DNA of 64,000 nt from Allomuricauda sp. (GTDB taxonomy: Bacteria > Bacteroidota > Bacteroidia > Flavobacteriales > Flavobacteriaceae), in contig RHLF01000001.1 of the NCBI GenBank assembly GCA_003712125.1, positions 620,001 through 684,000 of the forward strand. The letters run 5' to 3'. Below are positions 9,466 through 18,386 of this stretch, in pieces. Numbering within the stretch: position 1 is the first letter of the stretch; each line of letters starts with the position of its first letter. The position numbers and the translations under genes are program-made. The notes below the pieces were generated by a model. That model ran no database searches. It was not told where the DNA came from and saw only the letters and a program-made list of their open reading frames with translations.

Positions 9466-10220
9466 TGCTAAAATTCTTCAGATATCTTCGCAAACAATCG
9501 CTTTCTGAAAACATGGCCGAACGATCGGCAAGCAAGTTTTCAAAGTATCTACTATACGCCATTGGTGAAATTGTGTTGGTGGTCATTGGGATTTTGATTG
9601 CCCTGCAGATTAATACTTGGAATGAAAGCAGATTGCAATCAAAAAAGGAAAAAACCATTTTAGCTGGAATCCACAAAGAGTTTGCCAAGAACAAAAAACA
9701 ACTAGATTCCGTTGTCAGTCAACATAAGTATGTGTACTACTGCACTTCCAAAATCATCGAGCTGTTCCCAATACGGTCAAAACCAGAGGACAAGGTTTTA
9801 GATTCACTTTCTGTTTATTTGTATCATTCGTACGGTGGGCTTACCTATAACCCATCGCAATCAAGTGTCAATGCCCTTACAAGTACCTCTTCATTTGATA
9901 TCATTTCCAACGAAAGATTGCGCAATCATTTAATGACTTGGAATGACTTGGTTGAAGATTATAAAGAAGAGGAGATAAACGCAAGAACTTATACCAATAA
10001 TGAGCTCGACCCCTATTTATCGCAGCATTTTGATTTCTTTTTTGATTTTAAGGATCCTAGAAATGACTTTGATGCACTTCAGAGTTTGGAGTTCGAATAT
10101 AAAATTAGACTCATCAATGATTTAATGAACCAAATTTTATATACAACCGGAGAATTGCAGCTACTTCAGACCACTTTGGATGAAATTATTGATCTGTCAA
10201 CACCTTCGCGCAATGATTAA
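9465..10220 (+). CDS. DUF6090 array copy 2 (extended N-terminus)
   Basis: 251 residues, ATG overlapping the previous TGA by one base (TGATG). It carries a unique insertion, MAERSAS, between S-E-N and K-F-S-K-Y-L-L-Y, so the stretch before the membrane helix is seven residues longer than in the other copies. Central motif FDIISNERLRNHLMTW with lead-in SSVNALTSTSS, W-type. It resembles copy 10 in this region, including an acidic E-E-E following the motif. The rest of the outer domain is rich in Tyr, Phe and Asp and AT-rich at DNA level. Confidence 0.88.
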   Translation: MLKFFRYLRKQSLSENMAERSASKFSKYLLYAIGEIVLVVIGILIALQINTWNESRLQSKKEKTILAGIHKEFAKNKKQLDSVVSQHKYVYYCTSKIIELFPIRSKPEDKVLDSLSVYLYHSYGGLTYNPSQSSVNALTSTSSFDIISNERLRNHLMTWNDLVEDYKEEEINARTYTNNELDPYLSQHFDFFFDFKDPRNDFDALQSLEFEYKIRLINDLMNQILYTTGELQLLQTTLDEIIDLSTPSRND

Positions 10221-10959
10221 ATTTTTCCGCCGCATACGTCAAAAATTGCTAGCTGAAAATCGTTTCAGCAAGTACCTCTTGTATGCCTTGGGCGAAATCA
10301 TCTTGGTGGTCATTGGTATTTTGTTGGCACTGCAGATCAATACCTGGAACGAGATAAAGAAGCAAAGAAAGGAGGAACAACGCATTCTTGCCCTTTTAAA
10401 AGAGGAGGTAAGTAGAGACATCTCCCATTTAGATGCCCTTGTAAAAAGTGGTCAACGGAGAGCGAAAGAAATGGACTCGCTCATGATCAGCCTTGCCAAT
10501 GATACGGCTTATGATACGGATTGGTTTCTAGAACTTACCTATTCGAGTTTGGGTCACGAGGGGTATTTTAAATCCAGTGCAGGTACCTATGAAGAATCCT
10601 TGGCTTCGGGTAGCATCAAATACATTGCCAACGAAACCCTGCGTCAAAAAATATTCGCTTACTACAGTGATGTCAAATTGAATTATACCGACAAGAATGC
10701 CCAAAAAATAATTTATGAAAACTTGTATCCAATCTTCTTTACTAAAATTATGGCTACCAAAGAGGCGCTACAGCATGCCGAATTGCCCAGCCGGTTGAAA
10801 CCGATAGACCTGAAGGCCCTGGGTGAAGACCCTGAATTTATGGCCATGATCATTAATAAACGCACTGCAGAGACCTTTCAAATTAAGGACTGGCGTATTT
10901 TTAAAGAAATGGCCCAAGAGCTTCATGATGCCATTCAACAAGAAATAACCAATGATTAA
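10213..10959 (+). CDS. DUF6090 array copy 3
   Basis: 248 residues; the start is the ATG inside the 8-nt overlap with copy 2, not the in-frame ATG 33 nt upstream. Central motif is close to the array consensus: TYEESLASG, then IKYIANETLRQKIFAYY (Y-type). Its 5' DNA shares a 62-nt identical stretch with copy 4 covering G-E-I-I-L-V-V to the W-N-E end of the anchor, which points to a recent local duplication or conversion. Ends I-T-N-D at the next overlap. Confidence 0.88.
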   Translation: MIKFFRRIRQKLLAENRFSKYLLYALGEIILVVIGILLALQINTWNEIKKQRKEEQRILALLKEEVSRDISHLDALVKSGQRRAKEMDSLMISLANDTAYDTDWFLELTYSSLGHEGYFKSSAGTYEESLASGSIKYIANETLRQKIFAYYSDVKLNYTDKNAQKIIYENLYPIFFTKIMATKEALQHAELPSRLKPIDLKALGEDPEFMAMIINKRTAETFQIKDWRIFKEMAQELHDAIQQEITND

Positions 10960-11698
10960 ATTTTTTAGACGAATCAGACACACCCTACTTTCTGAAAATC
11001 GTTTCAGCAAATACCTGATTTATGCGTTAGGCGAAATCATCTTGGTGGTCATTGGTATTTTGTTGGCACTGCAGATCAATACCTGGAACGAAGCGCGTAA
11101 AGACAAGGCGGTCGGGGATCAATACCTGGCAGACATCCGGCAAGATCTTGAAAATGACCTGGATCAAATGAAAGGCATAATGACCGCGATAAGCTATGAA
11201 ATCAGTGTAATCACGAGCATTGATTCTTCGCTCTATAAAATTCACGCCCCCCGTTCTGAAGAAGGCAGCAAGCTGTTTGTAAACCCTTTTGAACTGACCC
11301 CCGATTCGATACATATCACCAGCATTTTTTATCGAAACCGTTCGTTTCGACCGGCCGAAGGCACTTATACCTCTTTGATTGCAGACGGCAAATCAGGATT
11401 GATCAAGAACCGGGATTTACTGTTAAAGATCCAAGCCATTTACGATGGTGAAAACAAGCGCTTGGCCAGCACCTATGAGTCGATAAAAGCCAAAGAAGAG
11501 AAAGTGAATTGGACCTATCCCTTTGAAATTAAAAGATGGACCTATACCGATTTAAAAAAGGCCAAGGACGAGAAAATCTTTTACGACGCCATGCGGCTGG
11601 TTGAAGAAAAATTATTCTATGCGGGCAATCTGATCCGAACTAAAGAAAAAATAATGGAGGTCACTGACCTCATCAACAAAGAACTTGCAGATGATTAA
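10952..11698 (+). CDS. DUF6090 array copy 4
   Basis: 248 residues, 8-nt overlap on both sides. The first 25 codons differ from copy 3 ([20 protein letters not shown]) but the next 62 nt are identical to it, so the conserved block is itself a mosaic. Motif GTYTSLIADG then KSGLIKNRDLLLKIQAIY; the L-R pair is L-L here. The outer domain is Lys- and Glu-rich towards the end (TDLKKAKDEKIFYDAM), with C-terminal helix DLINKELADD. Confidence 0.88.
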   Translation: MIKFFRRIRHTLLSENRFSKYLIYALGEIILVVIGILLALQINTWNEARKDKAVGDQYLADIRQDLENDLDQMKGIMTAISYEISVITSIDSSLYKIHAPRSEEGSKLFVNPFELTPDSIHITSIFYRNRSFRPAEGTYTSLIADGKSGLIKNRDLLLKIQAIYDGENKRLASTYESIKAKEEKVNWTYPFEIKRWTYTDLKKAKDEKIFYDAMRLVEEKLFYAGNLIRTKEKIMEVTDLINKELADD

Positions 11699-12428
11699 AT
11701 TTTTCCGTCGCATTCGCCAAAAGCTGCTCTCTGAGAACAAATTCTCAAAGTACTTGCTCTATGCCCTAGGCGAAATCATCTTGGTGGTCATTGGTATTTT
11801 GATTGCACTGCAGATCAATACTTGGAACGGCAATAAAAACAATCGCGCCAAGGAACAATTGTATTTGACCAGCTTTCAAAACGATATGCAACTTAATCTT
11901 GCCGAATTGGACCGGGTTATTGAGAAGTCAAGCCAGACCATAGGTACGACCGATTCTTTATTACGTTATGCCGATGGTCAATTAGAAATAAAGAGCATCA
12001 AACAAGTTCAAGATTTGGTCATAGGCACGGGCAGTTACACCTTCTTTTTCGGTGCCGAGGGCACCATCAAAGACATTTTTGGCTCTGGAGATTTAGGTCT
12101 CGTTCAAAACGACAGCATTAGAAAGGCCATGGTTAATTGGGAAGCAGATCTCAAGTATTTAAAAGAATATGAAACCTTGGGCAAGGACAACCAACTAAGT
12201 TTTATCAACTATCTGAAGGAAGAAATACCAATGTACAAATACGCCTTGAAAAAGGATTTTCTTGATGCTGAAACAGTTGAAAAAATAATGTCAGAGACAA
12301 AATTCTTGAACTTGGTGGGTGAACAAAAACATATGGCAAAAGAAATGAACGGACTGTATTTGGAACAAAAAGCAAAAATGACCCATTTATTAGGTCAGAT
12401 TTCTAACAATCTTGAAAAGCATGATTAA
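11691..12428 (+). CDS. DUF6090 array copy 5
   Basis: 245 residues from the ATG in the 8-nt overlap; a second in-frame ATG 6 nt upstream is less likely. Anchor [16 protein letters not shown]. Motif GTIKDIFGSGDLGLVQND then SIRKAMVNW, W-type with Ile replacing Leu in the L-R pair. The outer domain contains several Met and Lys near the end (EKIMSETKFLN, HMAKEMNGLYLEQKAKM). Ends N-L-E-K-H-D, the last D being forced by the overlap. Confidence 0.88.
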   Translation: MIKFFRRIRQKLLSENKFSKYLLYALGEIILVVIGILIALQINTWNGNKNNRAKEQLYLTSFQNDMQLNLAELDRVIEKSSQTIGTTDSLLRYADGQLEIKSIKQVQDLVIGTGSYTFFFGAEGTIKDIFGSGDLGLVQNDSIRKAMVNWEADLKYLKEYETLGKDNQLSFINYLKEEIPMYKYALKKDFLDAETVEKIMSETKFLNLVGEQKHMAKEMNGLYLEQKAKMTHLLGQISNNLEKHD

Positions 12429-13152
12429 ATTCTTCCGCCGCATCCGCCAAAAGTTACTATCTGAAAATCGCTTCAGCAAATACCTCATCTATGCCTTAGG
12501 AGAAATCATCTTGGTCATGATCGGTATTTTATTGGCCTTACAGGTAAACAATTGGAACGAGGGTAAAAAGGCTAAGGCCAACGAAATCAAGCTGCTTCAA
12601 GAGTTGCGGAAAGATGTGGCCTTTTCGGTAAGTGAATTGGACACGGTGGTATTTTACAATCAGAAAACGGTAAACTACCTCAAGCAGATTCAAAAGCACC
12701 TTTTTGAAGACCTACCCTATTCCAAAGAATTGGATACCGCATTTGCCGAACTTGATATATTCAACATCCCCTATTTGCCCAAAACCTCCTATGAAACCCT
12801 AAAAGTAAAGGGCATAGATCAACTTACCAATGATCGTTTAAAAGCCAAAATCATTAAGGTATATGATTTTGAATTTCAGCGCCTTATCGTTGATTATGGT
12901 GGTTGGGAATGGGGCTTTAACCAAAACACTACGCAACGGATGATGATTGGTAATGTAAGACGAATCGGAAAAGATATTGCCCGACCCAATGATTACGAAG
13001 CGCTGAAAAAAAATGCTGAGTTTGGTAACTTTCTTACAGTCTTAATAGCCATTAGAACCGACCATGTGAGCACCATGAAATGGGCACGGGGTCAGGTTGA
13101 GGAGCTGCACCAATTGTTGAATCAAGAATTAGACCCATACGCAGATGATTAA
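12421..13152 (+). CDS. DUF6090 array copy 6
   Basis: 243 residues, 8-nt overlaps at both ends. The membrane segment departs from the family standard: L-V-M-I-G-I-L-L-A-L-Q-V-N-N-W-N-E, where nearly all other copies have V-V-I-G and Q-I-N. Motif TSYETLKVKG then IDQLTNDRLKAKIIKVY, Y-type. The region after it (YGGWEWGFNQNTTQRM) is Trp-rich and not shared with neighbours. Confidence 0.88.
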   Translation: MIKFFRRIRQKLLSENRFSKYLIYALGEIILVMIGILLALQVNNWNEGKKAKANEIKLLQELRKDVAFSVSELDTVVFYNQKTVNYLKQIQKHLFEDLPYSKELDTAFAELDIFNIPYLPKTSYETLKVKGIDQLTNDRLKAKIIKVYDFEFQRLIVDYGGWEWGFNQNTTQRMMIGNVRRIGKDIARPNDYEALKKNAEFGNFLTVLIAIRTDHVSTMKWARGQVEELHQLLNQELDPYADD

Positions 13153-13861
13153 GTTTTTTCGTAAAATCCGGCAAAATCTACTATCAGAGGGCAAAACAGG
13201 GGCCTATTTGAAATATGCCTTCGGGGAGATTGTATTGGTGGTCATTGGTATTCTGATTGCCTTACAGATCAGCAATTGGAATGAAGACAAAAAAGAACAG
13301 GTCTTTGAACGAGAAATACTCGAACAGATCCGCGCCAATCTCATCAAGGAAAGACTCACCTTGACCCACATTCAGGGTAATTTTGAAAAAGCCATGGCCT
13401 CAACAGAAAAAATATTGACGGCCTCCTGGACCCAACAAGATCAAGACAGTGCCCAATATTGGCTGGGTGCTGTGGTCATGTTTGATCGTTTCCAGCCTTT
13501 GACCAATGCCTATGAAGTGGCCAAATCAAAGGGGCTCGACCTAATAACCAACAAACAACTTCGCTTTCAAATAGGGGCGTATTACGACGACGAACTCATT
13601 GCAGTACGTCAATCCATCGAAGATATTGAACGAGCGTTTCGACGTGATTGGGTGCACATACTCAAACAGGAAGCCCTGGAAGTGAATTTTAAGCAATCCA
13701 TTGTGTTAAAAGACGTGACCGTATTGCAAGGCGATGCCGAACCCGCCAATATTTTGAGGCTTAATCGGGGTAATTTTAGCGGAGGGCATCAGCGCATCCT
13801 TCGGATCATAGAACGTATTGATGCAATCATCAAGCTGATCAACCAAGAGTTAAACAACTAA
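13145..13861 (+). CDS. DUF6090 array copy 7 (YLKYA variant)
   Basis: 238 residues. It belongs to a minority N-terminal subtype: LLSEGKTGAYLKYAFGEIVL with Y-x-K-Y-A in place of Y-L-L-Y-A, shared with copies 8 and 9 and the distant copy at 30649. Anchor ends QISNWNEDKK. Motif NAYEVAKSKG then LDLITNKQLRFQIGAYY (Y-type). C-terminal helix RIDAIIKLINQELNN. The 3' junction is a 3-nt gap, not an overlap. Confidence 0.88.
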   Translation: MIKFFRKIRQNLLSEGKTGAYLKYAFGEIVLVVIGILIALQISNWNEDKKEQVFEREILEQIRANLIKERLTLTHIQGNFEKAMASTEKILTASWTQQDQDSAQYWLGAVVMFDRFQPLTNAYEVAKSKGLDLITNKQLRFQIGAYYDDELIAVRQSIEDIERAFRRDWVHILKQEALEVNFKQSIVLKDVTVLQGDAEPANILRLNRGNFSGGHQRILRIIERIDAIIKLINQELNN

Positions 13862-13864
13862 ACC

Positions 13865-14626
13865 ATGATCAAATTCTTTCGCCATATCCGCCTTGCACTA
13901 ATCAACCAAAATCAAATGGGGAAATACTTCAAATATGCAATCGGGGAAATTCTGTTGGTCGTGATCGGTATTTTGATCGCCCTACAGATCAACAATTGGA
14001 ATGAAGAACGAAAACAAAACAATCTGGAGCAAGAATATCTCAAGGCATTAAAAACAGAGTTTGAAAACAATTTAAACGAGGTTGACAGAGTCATCAAGTT
14101 GAATGCTGGATTGCTCAAAAGTGCTCAAAAATTAGCACAATATATGGGTCCAGAAATACCAGATATCAGCGATAAGGAATTGAGTATATTATTTTTTGAG
14201 ACCGTTAGCGCTGAGGTACAATATCGACCAGGTTCTGGGGTCACAAATGAAATCTTAAATTCAGGCAAGCTAACTATTTTTAAAAACGGGGAACTAAAAA
14301 ATGCTTTGGCATCCCATGACGGGCTTTTGTTAAGAATACGATTTCAAGAAAGCCAGGAGCTTTCAAGACTTCGCTATAAATTAATCGATTTTGTTGAAGA
14401 TAATGTTAGTAGTAGAAGAATGGCATTTGATGCCTTTGGTGAACTATTTGGTGTAGACAAAGGTAAGTTCCTTGACAGCAATTTGCACCTCCTGACTTCT
14501 AAGAAATTTGATAACCAACTAGCAGGTTTTATGTATACTTCAGGATTTCTAGAGGACAGATATAGAGAACTCAAAAAACAGATACAGCGAATAATAAAGA
14601 TTATAGATTCTCAAATCAAAAAGTAG
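13865..14626 (+). CDS. DUF6090 array copy 8 (HIRLALINQ variant)
   Basis: 253 residues. The N-terminus FFRHIRLALINQNQMGKYFK is found only here and in copy 9; over the first ~140 nt I count about nine differences between the two, whereas the parts after W-N-E are unrelated by eye. Motif GVTNEILNSG then LTIFKNGELKNALASH, with His at the Trp position. The variable part is noticeably AT-rich. Junctions are gaps of 3 and 2 nt. Confidence 0.88.
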   Translation: MIKFFRHIRLALINQNQMGKYFKYAIGEILLVVIGILIALQINNWNEERKQNNLEQEYLKALKTEFENNLNEVDRVIKLNAGLLKSAQKLAQYMGPEIPDISDKELSILFFETVSAEVQYRPGSGVTNEILNSGKLTIFKNGELKNALASHDGLLLRIRFQESQELSRLRYKLIDFVEDNVSSRRMAFDAFGELFGVDKGKFLDSNLHLLTSKKFDNQLAGFMYTSGFLEDRYRELKKQIQRIIKIIDSQIKK

Positions 14627-14628
14627 AA

Positions 14629-15417
14629 ATGATCAAGTTCTTTCGCCATATCCGCCTAGCACTAATCAACCAAAATCAAATGGGGAAGTACTTCAAATAT
14701 GCAATCGGGGAAATTCTGTTGGTGGTCGTGGGTATTTTAATCGCCCTACAGATCAACAATTGGAACGAAAACCGCAAGGCCCAAAAAAAAGAACAAGAAC
14801 TCTTGTTGCAATTGCAATCCGAATTTCAAAGCAACCTCAACCAACTGGATGAAAAAATAGCCCTCAGAAATAGAATGGTTAGTGCCTCGCTCAAATTGCT
14901 TGACTATGTGGATTACCCTGCAAAACGGAACCACGATAGCATTATGAAATATTTGGGGTATACGGTACTCTCGCCCACATTCGACCCCATTGTGAACGAC
15001 ATCAACAGTTCGGGCCGTATCGATTTGATCCAAAGCACCCAACTCAAGGAAAAGCTCTCGTTGTGGACCAGTGAGATCATTCAGGTCACCGAAGAAGAAC
15101 AAGTGTGGTTGCATTATCGCAACAACAACTACATGCCCCTGTTATTGCAAAAAGGAATGTATAGGAACCTGGTAAACCAATACTGGAAAGACAATATCAT
15201 CGAAGCCTTTCATTTGGATAAAAACATTAAAGCCGATTTTTACCTGGGCGATACCAAAAGAGATATCAACCTTTCGGAGTTATTGGACGAAATCCAATTC
15301 GAAAATCACATCGCGCAATGCGCCACCTTTGCCCACCTGGCCAATAGCCAGTCCTTGACGCTTCGCAAAAGGATTGTCGAACTATTGGAATTAATAGAAC
15401 ACGATTTAGCACCATGA
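14629..15417 (+). CDS. DUF6090 array copy 9 (HIRLALINQ variant)
   Basis: 262 residues, second longest copy. N-terminus nearly identical to copy 8 in DNA and protein. Membrane helix reads L-V-V-V-G-I-L. Motif DINSSG then IDLIQSTQLKEKLSLW (W-type), followed by EEEQVWLHYRNNNYMPLLLQ. The variable part is richer in G and C than in copy 8, which argues against a simple recent whole-gene duplication. ATGA overlap (4 nt) with the next gene. Confidence 0.88.
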   Translation: MIKFFRHIRLALINQNQMGKYFKYAIGEILLVVVGILIALQINNWNENRKAQKKEQELLLQLQSEFQSNLNQLDEKIALRNRMVSASLKLLDYVDYPAKRNHDSIMKYLGYTVLSPTFDPIVNDINSSGRIDLIQSTQLKEKLSLWTSEIIQVTEEEQVWLHYRNNNYMPLLLQKGMYRNLVNQYWKDNIIEAFHLDKNIKADFYLGDTKRDINLSELLDEIQFENHIAQCATFAHLANSQSLTLRKRIVELLELIEHDLAP

Positions 15418-16127
15418 TAAAATTCTTTCGAAAAATCCGCCAAAAATTACTCTCCGAAAACAAGTTGTCGAAGTATTTACTCTATGCTATTGGGGAGATT
15501 GTCTTGGTGGTCATTGGTATTTTAATTGCCCTACAAATCAATACTTGGAATGAACGGCAAAAAAATACCGCGAAAGAATCCGTTTTACTTAAACAAATCA
15601 ATAGTGATTTTAGAAGTAATAAAATACAACTAGACAGTATTAAAATTGCTCATCTGAAAGCTATTGAAGGTTGCGATGTGCTTTTGGGAATCATGCCGTT
15701 TAAAGAAGATAAATCGGTCATTGACACCATTGTTAAATATGCTCCTCAAATCTTTGGCATTAAAACTTTTAATCCGTCTAATGGATCCGTAGATGCTTTA
15801 ATTAGCTCTTCTACCTTCGATTTAATTCAAAATGATTCACTTAGAAATCTATTGGTATCCTGGAAAGATGTGTACTTAGATTACTATGAGGAAGAGCAAT
15901 ACGCTAGAAATCTACAGATTTGGGAAATACAGCCTTTTTTTATGGATAATGTAGATTACAGTAATCTTTATTCCGCTTCAAACCTCCAGCTACTCTCCAC
16001 CCCCAAGATGAACAACATCTGGCCCAATAAGAGAGGTAGTATTCAGGAAATCCTTAATTCCATAAAGGATGAGCGTTTAGAATTATATATAGATGAAATC
16101 ATAAGATTAACAGAAGGCCATGATTAA
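15414..16127 (+). CDS. DUF6090 array copy 10
   Basis: 237 residues, shortest in the array. Anchor SENKLSKYLLYAIGEIVL. Motif GSVDALISSSTFDLIQND then SLRNLLVSW, W-type, with YYEEEQYARN after it; this block closely parallels copy 2, five kilobases away, so related outer domains are not neighbours. Compact C-terminus ending L-T-E-G-H-D in the 8-nt overlap. Confidence 0.88.
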   Translation: MIKFFRKIRQKLLSENKLSKYLLYAIGEIVLVVIGILIALQINTWNERQKNTAKESVLLKQINSDFRSNKIQLDSIKIAHLKAIEGCDVLLGIMPFKEDKSVIDTIVKYAPQIFGIKTFNPSNGSVDALISSSTFDLIQNDSLRNLLVSWKDVYLDYYEEEQYARNLQIWEIQPFFMDNVDYSNLYSASNLQLLSTPKMNNIWPNKRGSIQEILNSIKDERLELYIDEIIRLTEGHD

Positions 16128-16884
16128 GTTTTTTCGACACATCCGCCAAAAATTACTCTCCGAAAACCAGTTTTCGAAGTATCTGCTTTATGCTATTGGA
16201 GAGATTATCTTGGTGGTCATTGGTATTTTGATTGCCTTGCAAATCAACAATTGGAATGAGAATAGAAAAGAGGCTGAAAGCCAGCAAAAACTGTTTGCCA
16301 ATCTAAAAATAGATTTTCAAAACAGGCTGGGTGAACTCGAAGAATTTCATTCTTCTAAAATACAGGCAGTCGAAAACATGGCTAGACTCAATACGATTAT
16401 TGCAACCCATGAAAATGGGTTTAATAAGGAAGAACTTACTGGGCTCTTGGCTTATTTACTCAATAATTTCAGTTTCAATGAAGACTTTAAACTCTTGGAA
16501 GGGGTTTTTAATACAGGTTTGATCAACGATATAAAAAATGAAACGCTTAAGCGAAAATTAATCGAATGGCCGCAACTGGTTGAAGAAATGTTGGAAGAAC
16601 AGCGCATTTTTCAAAATGACAACTTAAACAAGTATGGCCCCTTATTGGAGAAGTACATTTCCAATAGAAGGTTGTATGAACAATTCGACTTTCGCAATTA
16701 CGCGCTGCCTAAAGGGCAACCGATAACGCTGAGGGAAGATTATGAGGGTTTATTGAATGACCCCTTATTGGAAAACTATTTGGCTACCAAAGAAGTGCAT
16801 CTAAGAATTTCGGTTATTGATTTAGGGAATCTAACAAAAGCTGCAAAAGAAATCATCAATTTATTGGAAGCATCATATGATTAA
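16120..16884 (+). CDS. DUF6090 array copy 11
   Basis: 254 residues with 8-nt overlaps at both ends. Anchor FFRHIRQKLLSENQFSKYLL is intermediate between the HIR and RRIRQ types. Its 45-nt block TTGGTGGTC... to ...AATTGG (from 16209) is identical to that of copy 13. Motif GVFNTGLINDIKNE then TLKRKLIEW, W-type, followed by EEMLEEQRIFQND. C-terminal helix AAKEIINLLEASYD. Confidence 0.88.
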   Translation: MIKFFRHIRQKLLSENQFSKYLLYAIGEIILVVIGILIALQINNWNENRKEAESQQKLFANLKIDFQNRLGELEEFHSSKIQAVENMARLNTIIATHENGFNKEELTGLLAYLLNNFSFNEDFKLLEGVFNTGLINDIKNETLKRKLIEWPQLVEEMLEEQRIFQNDNLNKYGPLLEKYISNRRLYEQFDFRNYALPKGQPITLREDYEGLLNDPLLENYLATKEVHLRISVIDLGNLTKAAKEIINLLEASYD

Positions 16885-17671
16885 ATTTTTTCGCCGCATT
16901 CGTCAAAAATTGCTACAAGAGAAGCGGTTCTCCAAATACCTGCTTTACGCAATTGGTGAAATCATTTTGGTGGTCATCGGTATTTTGATTGCCCTGCAAA
17001 TCAATAATTGGAATGATTTGCGAAAAGAGCGAAAAAAAGAGATGGCATATTTAAAGCGAATTAAAGAGGACCTTGATTTTGACAAAAACTATTTAAAGCT
17101 AAACAAGGAATTTTATTTAGACGTTTTTAATGCTGGAAATTTGGTGCTTTTATATAACGAAGGTGAACCCGTTCAACCCGTTACCAATTGGCATGTATTG
17201 ATGTCGTATTTTCATTCCAGTCAGATTTGGCCCATCATTTCGACCTCTTCAACTTATGAAGAATTAAGGAGTTCAGGTGAGCTATCATTGATCCAGAATG
17301 TGAACCTAAGAAACGACCTTTCATTTTATCACGGTGGGGGCCTAAAGCGATATGCCGAAACAATTGGTATCAACCCGCCATATCGAAAAATGGTACGTGG
17401 GCTGATACCGAATACAATTCAAAATTACATGTGGGATCATTGTCATATGACCGAAGGTGATATTCAAATCATCAAAGAATGCGATGGAGCGATTGATGAA
17501 GAAGAAGCGCTGAACATAATACGTGAACTTGGCAGTAATGCAGAATTGCAACAAGAGTTGCGCTATTATATGTCGAGTATCAAGGTAGGGTTGACAACCC
17601 TTAAAGAACAAGAAAATTTATGTCATTCTCTTTTGAAAGAAGTCGAATTTGAAATAGTAAGTGATGATTAA
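16877..17671 (+). CDS. DUF6090 array copy 12 (longest)
   Basis: 264 residues, the longest copy. Anchor [29 protein letters not shown] (Asp for the usual Glu). Motif STYEELRSSG then LSLIQNVNLRNDLSFY. Its outer domain is unusual in having two Cys (HCHMTEGD and IKECDGAIDEEE), plus one near the C-terminus (ENLCHSLL); most other copies have no Cys outside the membrane, so a disulfide is possible if the domain is periplasmic (inference). Confidence 0.88.
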   Translation: MIKFFRRIRQKLLQEKRFSKYLLYAIGEIILVVIGILIALQINNWNDLRKERKKEMAYLKRIKEDLDFDKNYLKLNKEFYLDVFNAGNLVLLYNEGEPVQPVTNWHVLMSYFHSSQIWPIISTSSTYEELRSSGELSLIQNVNLRNDLSFYHGGGLKRYAETIGINPPYRKMVRGLIPNTIQNYMWDHCHMTEGDIQIIKECDGAIDEEEALNIIRELGSNAELQQELRYYMSSIKVGLTTLKEQENLCHSLLKEVEFEIVSDD

Positions 17672-18386
17672 TTTCTTCCGTAAAATCCGTCAAAAACTGC
17701 TGGCCGAGAACAAATTCTCAAAGTACGTGCTCTACGCTATTGGCGAAATCATATTGGTGGTCATTGGTATTTTGATTGCCTTGCAAATCAACAATTGGAA
17801 TGAGCAGCGCAAGGCAAAAACAATAGAAAAGGAAATATTGATTCAATTTAAGGAAGACCTAAAGGGCGATATTGAAAGTATTGCACGTGTGGAACATTGG
17901 ATGCAAAAAGTTATAGCATCAAGTAAAATAGTTGTGGTCCAATTAAAAGAAAAAAGGGCTTGGAACGATTCATTGGCCATTCATTTTGACCTATGGAACG
18001 ATTTTGATCAATTAAGTTTGAACTCAGCTGCAATTTCAAACTTAAGATCGCGAGGAGTTGAGCTAATAACAAATCAATCACTCAGAAATCAGATTATTAG
18101 ACTCTATGACCAAACCTATTTTTACATTCAAAAATCCAACGACTTTTTCAGGGAAGATCATGTACATATTACATATAAAAAATACCTAGAACATATTGAA
18201 CCCGTTCAATGGCGGGTGGCTGCAATTCCGAGTGATTATCAAAAATTATTGGAGGATAAGGAGTTCATAAACTATGTACAATGGATTAGAAATGCTGCTG
18301 AATTTGACTCTAAATACCATGTTACGACAACTAATGAAATAGAGGAGGTAATTAAAGAAATTGACAAGGAATTAAACAATAAATAA
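17664..18386 (+). CDS. DUF6090 array copy 13
   Basis: 240 residues, starting at the second of two in-frame start codons (GTG ATG), the one inside the 8-nt overlap. It begins M-I-N-F-F rather than M-I-K-F-F. Motif AISNLRSRGVELITNQ then SLRNQIIRLY, Y-type. The segment after it contains Y-Y/F-rich helices (YDQTYFYIQKSNDFF). Ends DKELNNK with a TAATG one-base overlap to copy 14. Confidence 0.88.
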   Translation: MINFFRKIRQKLLAENKFSKYVLYAIGEIILVVIGILIALQINNWNEQRKAKTIEKEILIQFKEDLKGDIESIARVEHWMQKVIASSKIVVVQLKEKRAWNDSLAIHFDLWNDFDQLSLNSAAISNLRSRGVELITNQSLRNQIIRLYDQTYFYIQKSNDFFREDHVHITYKKYLEHIEPVQWRVAAIPSDYQKLLEDKEFINYVQWIRNAAEFDSKYHVTTTNEIEEVIKEIDKELNNK

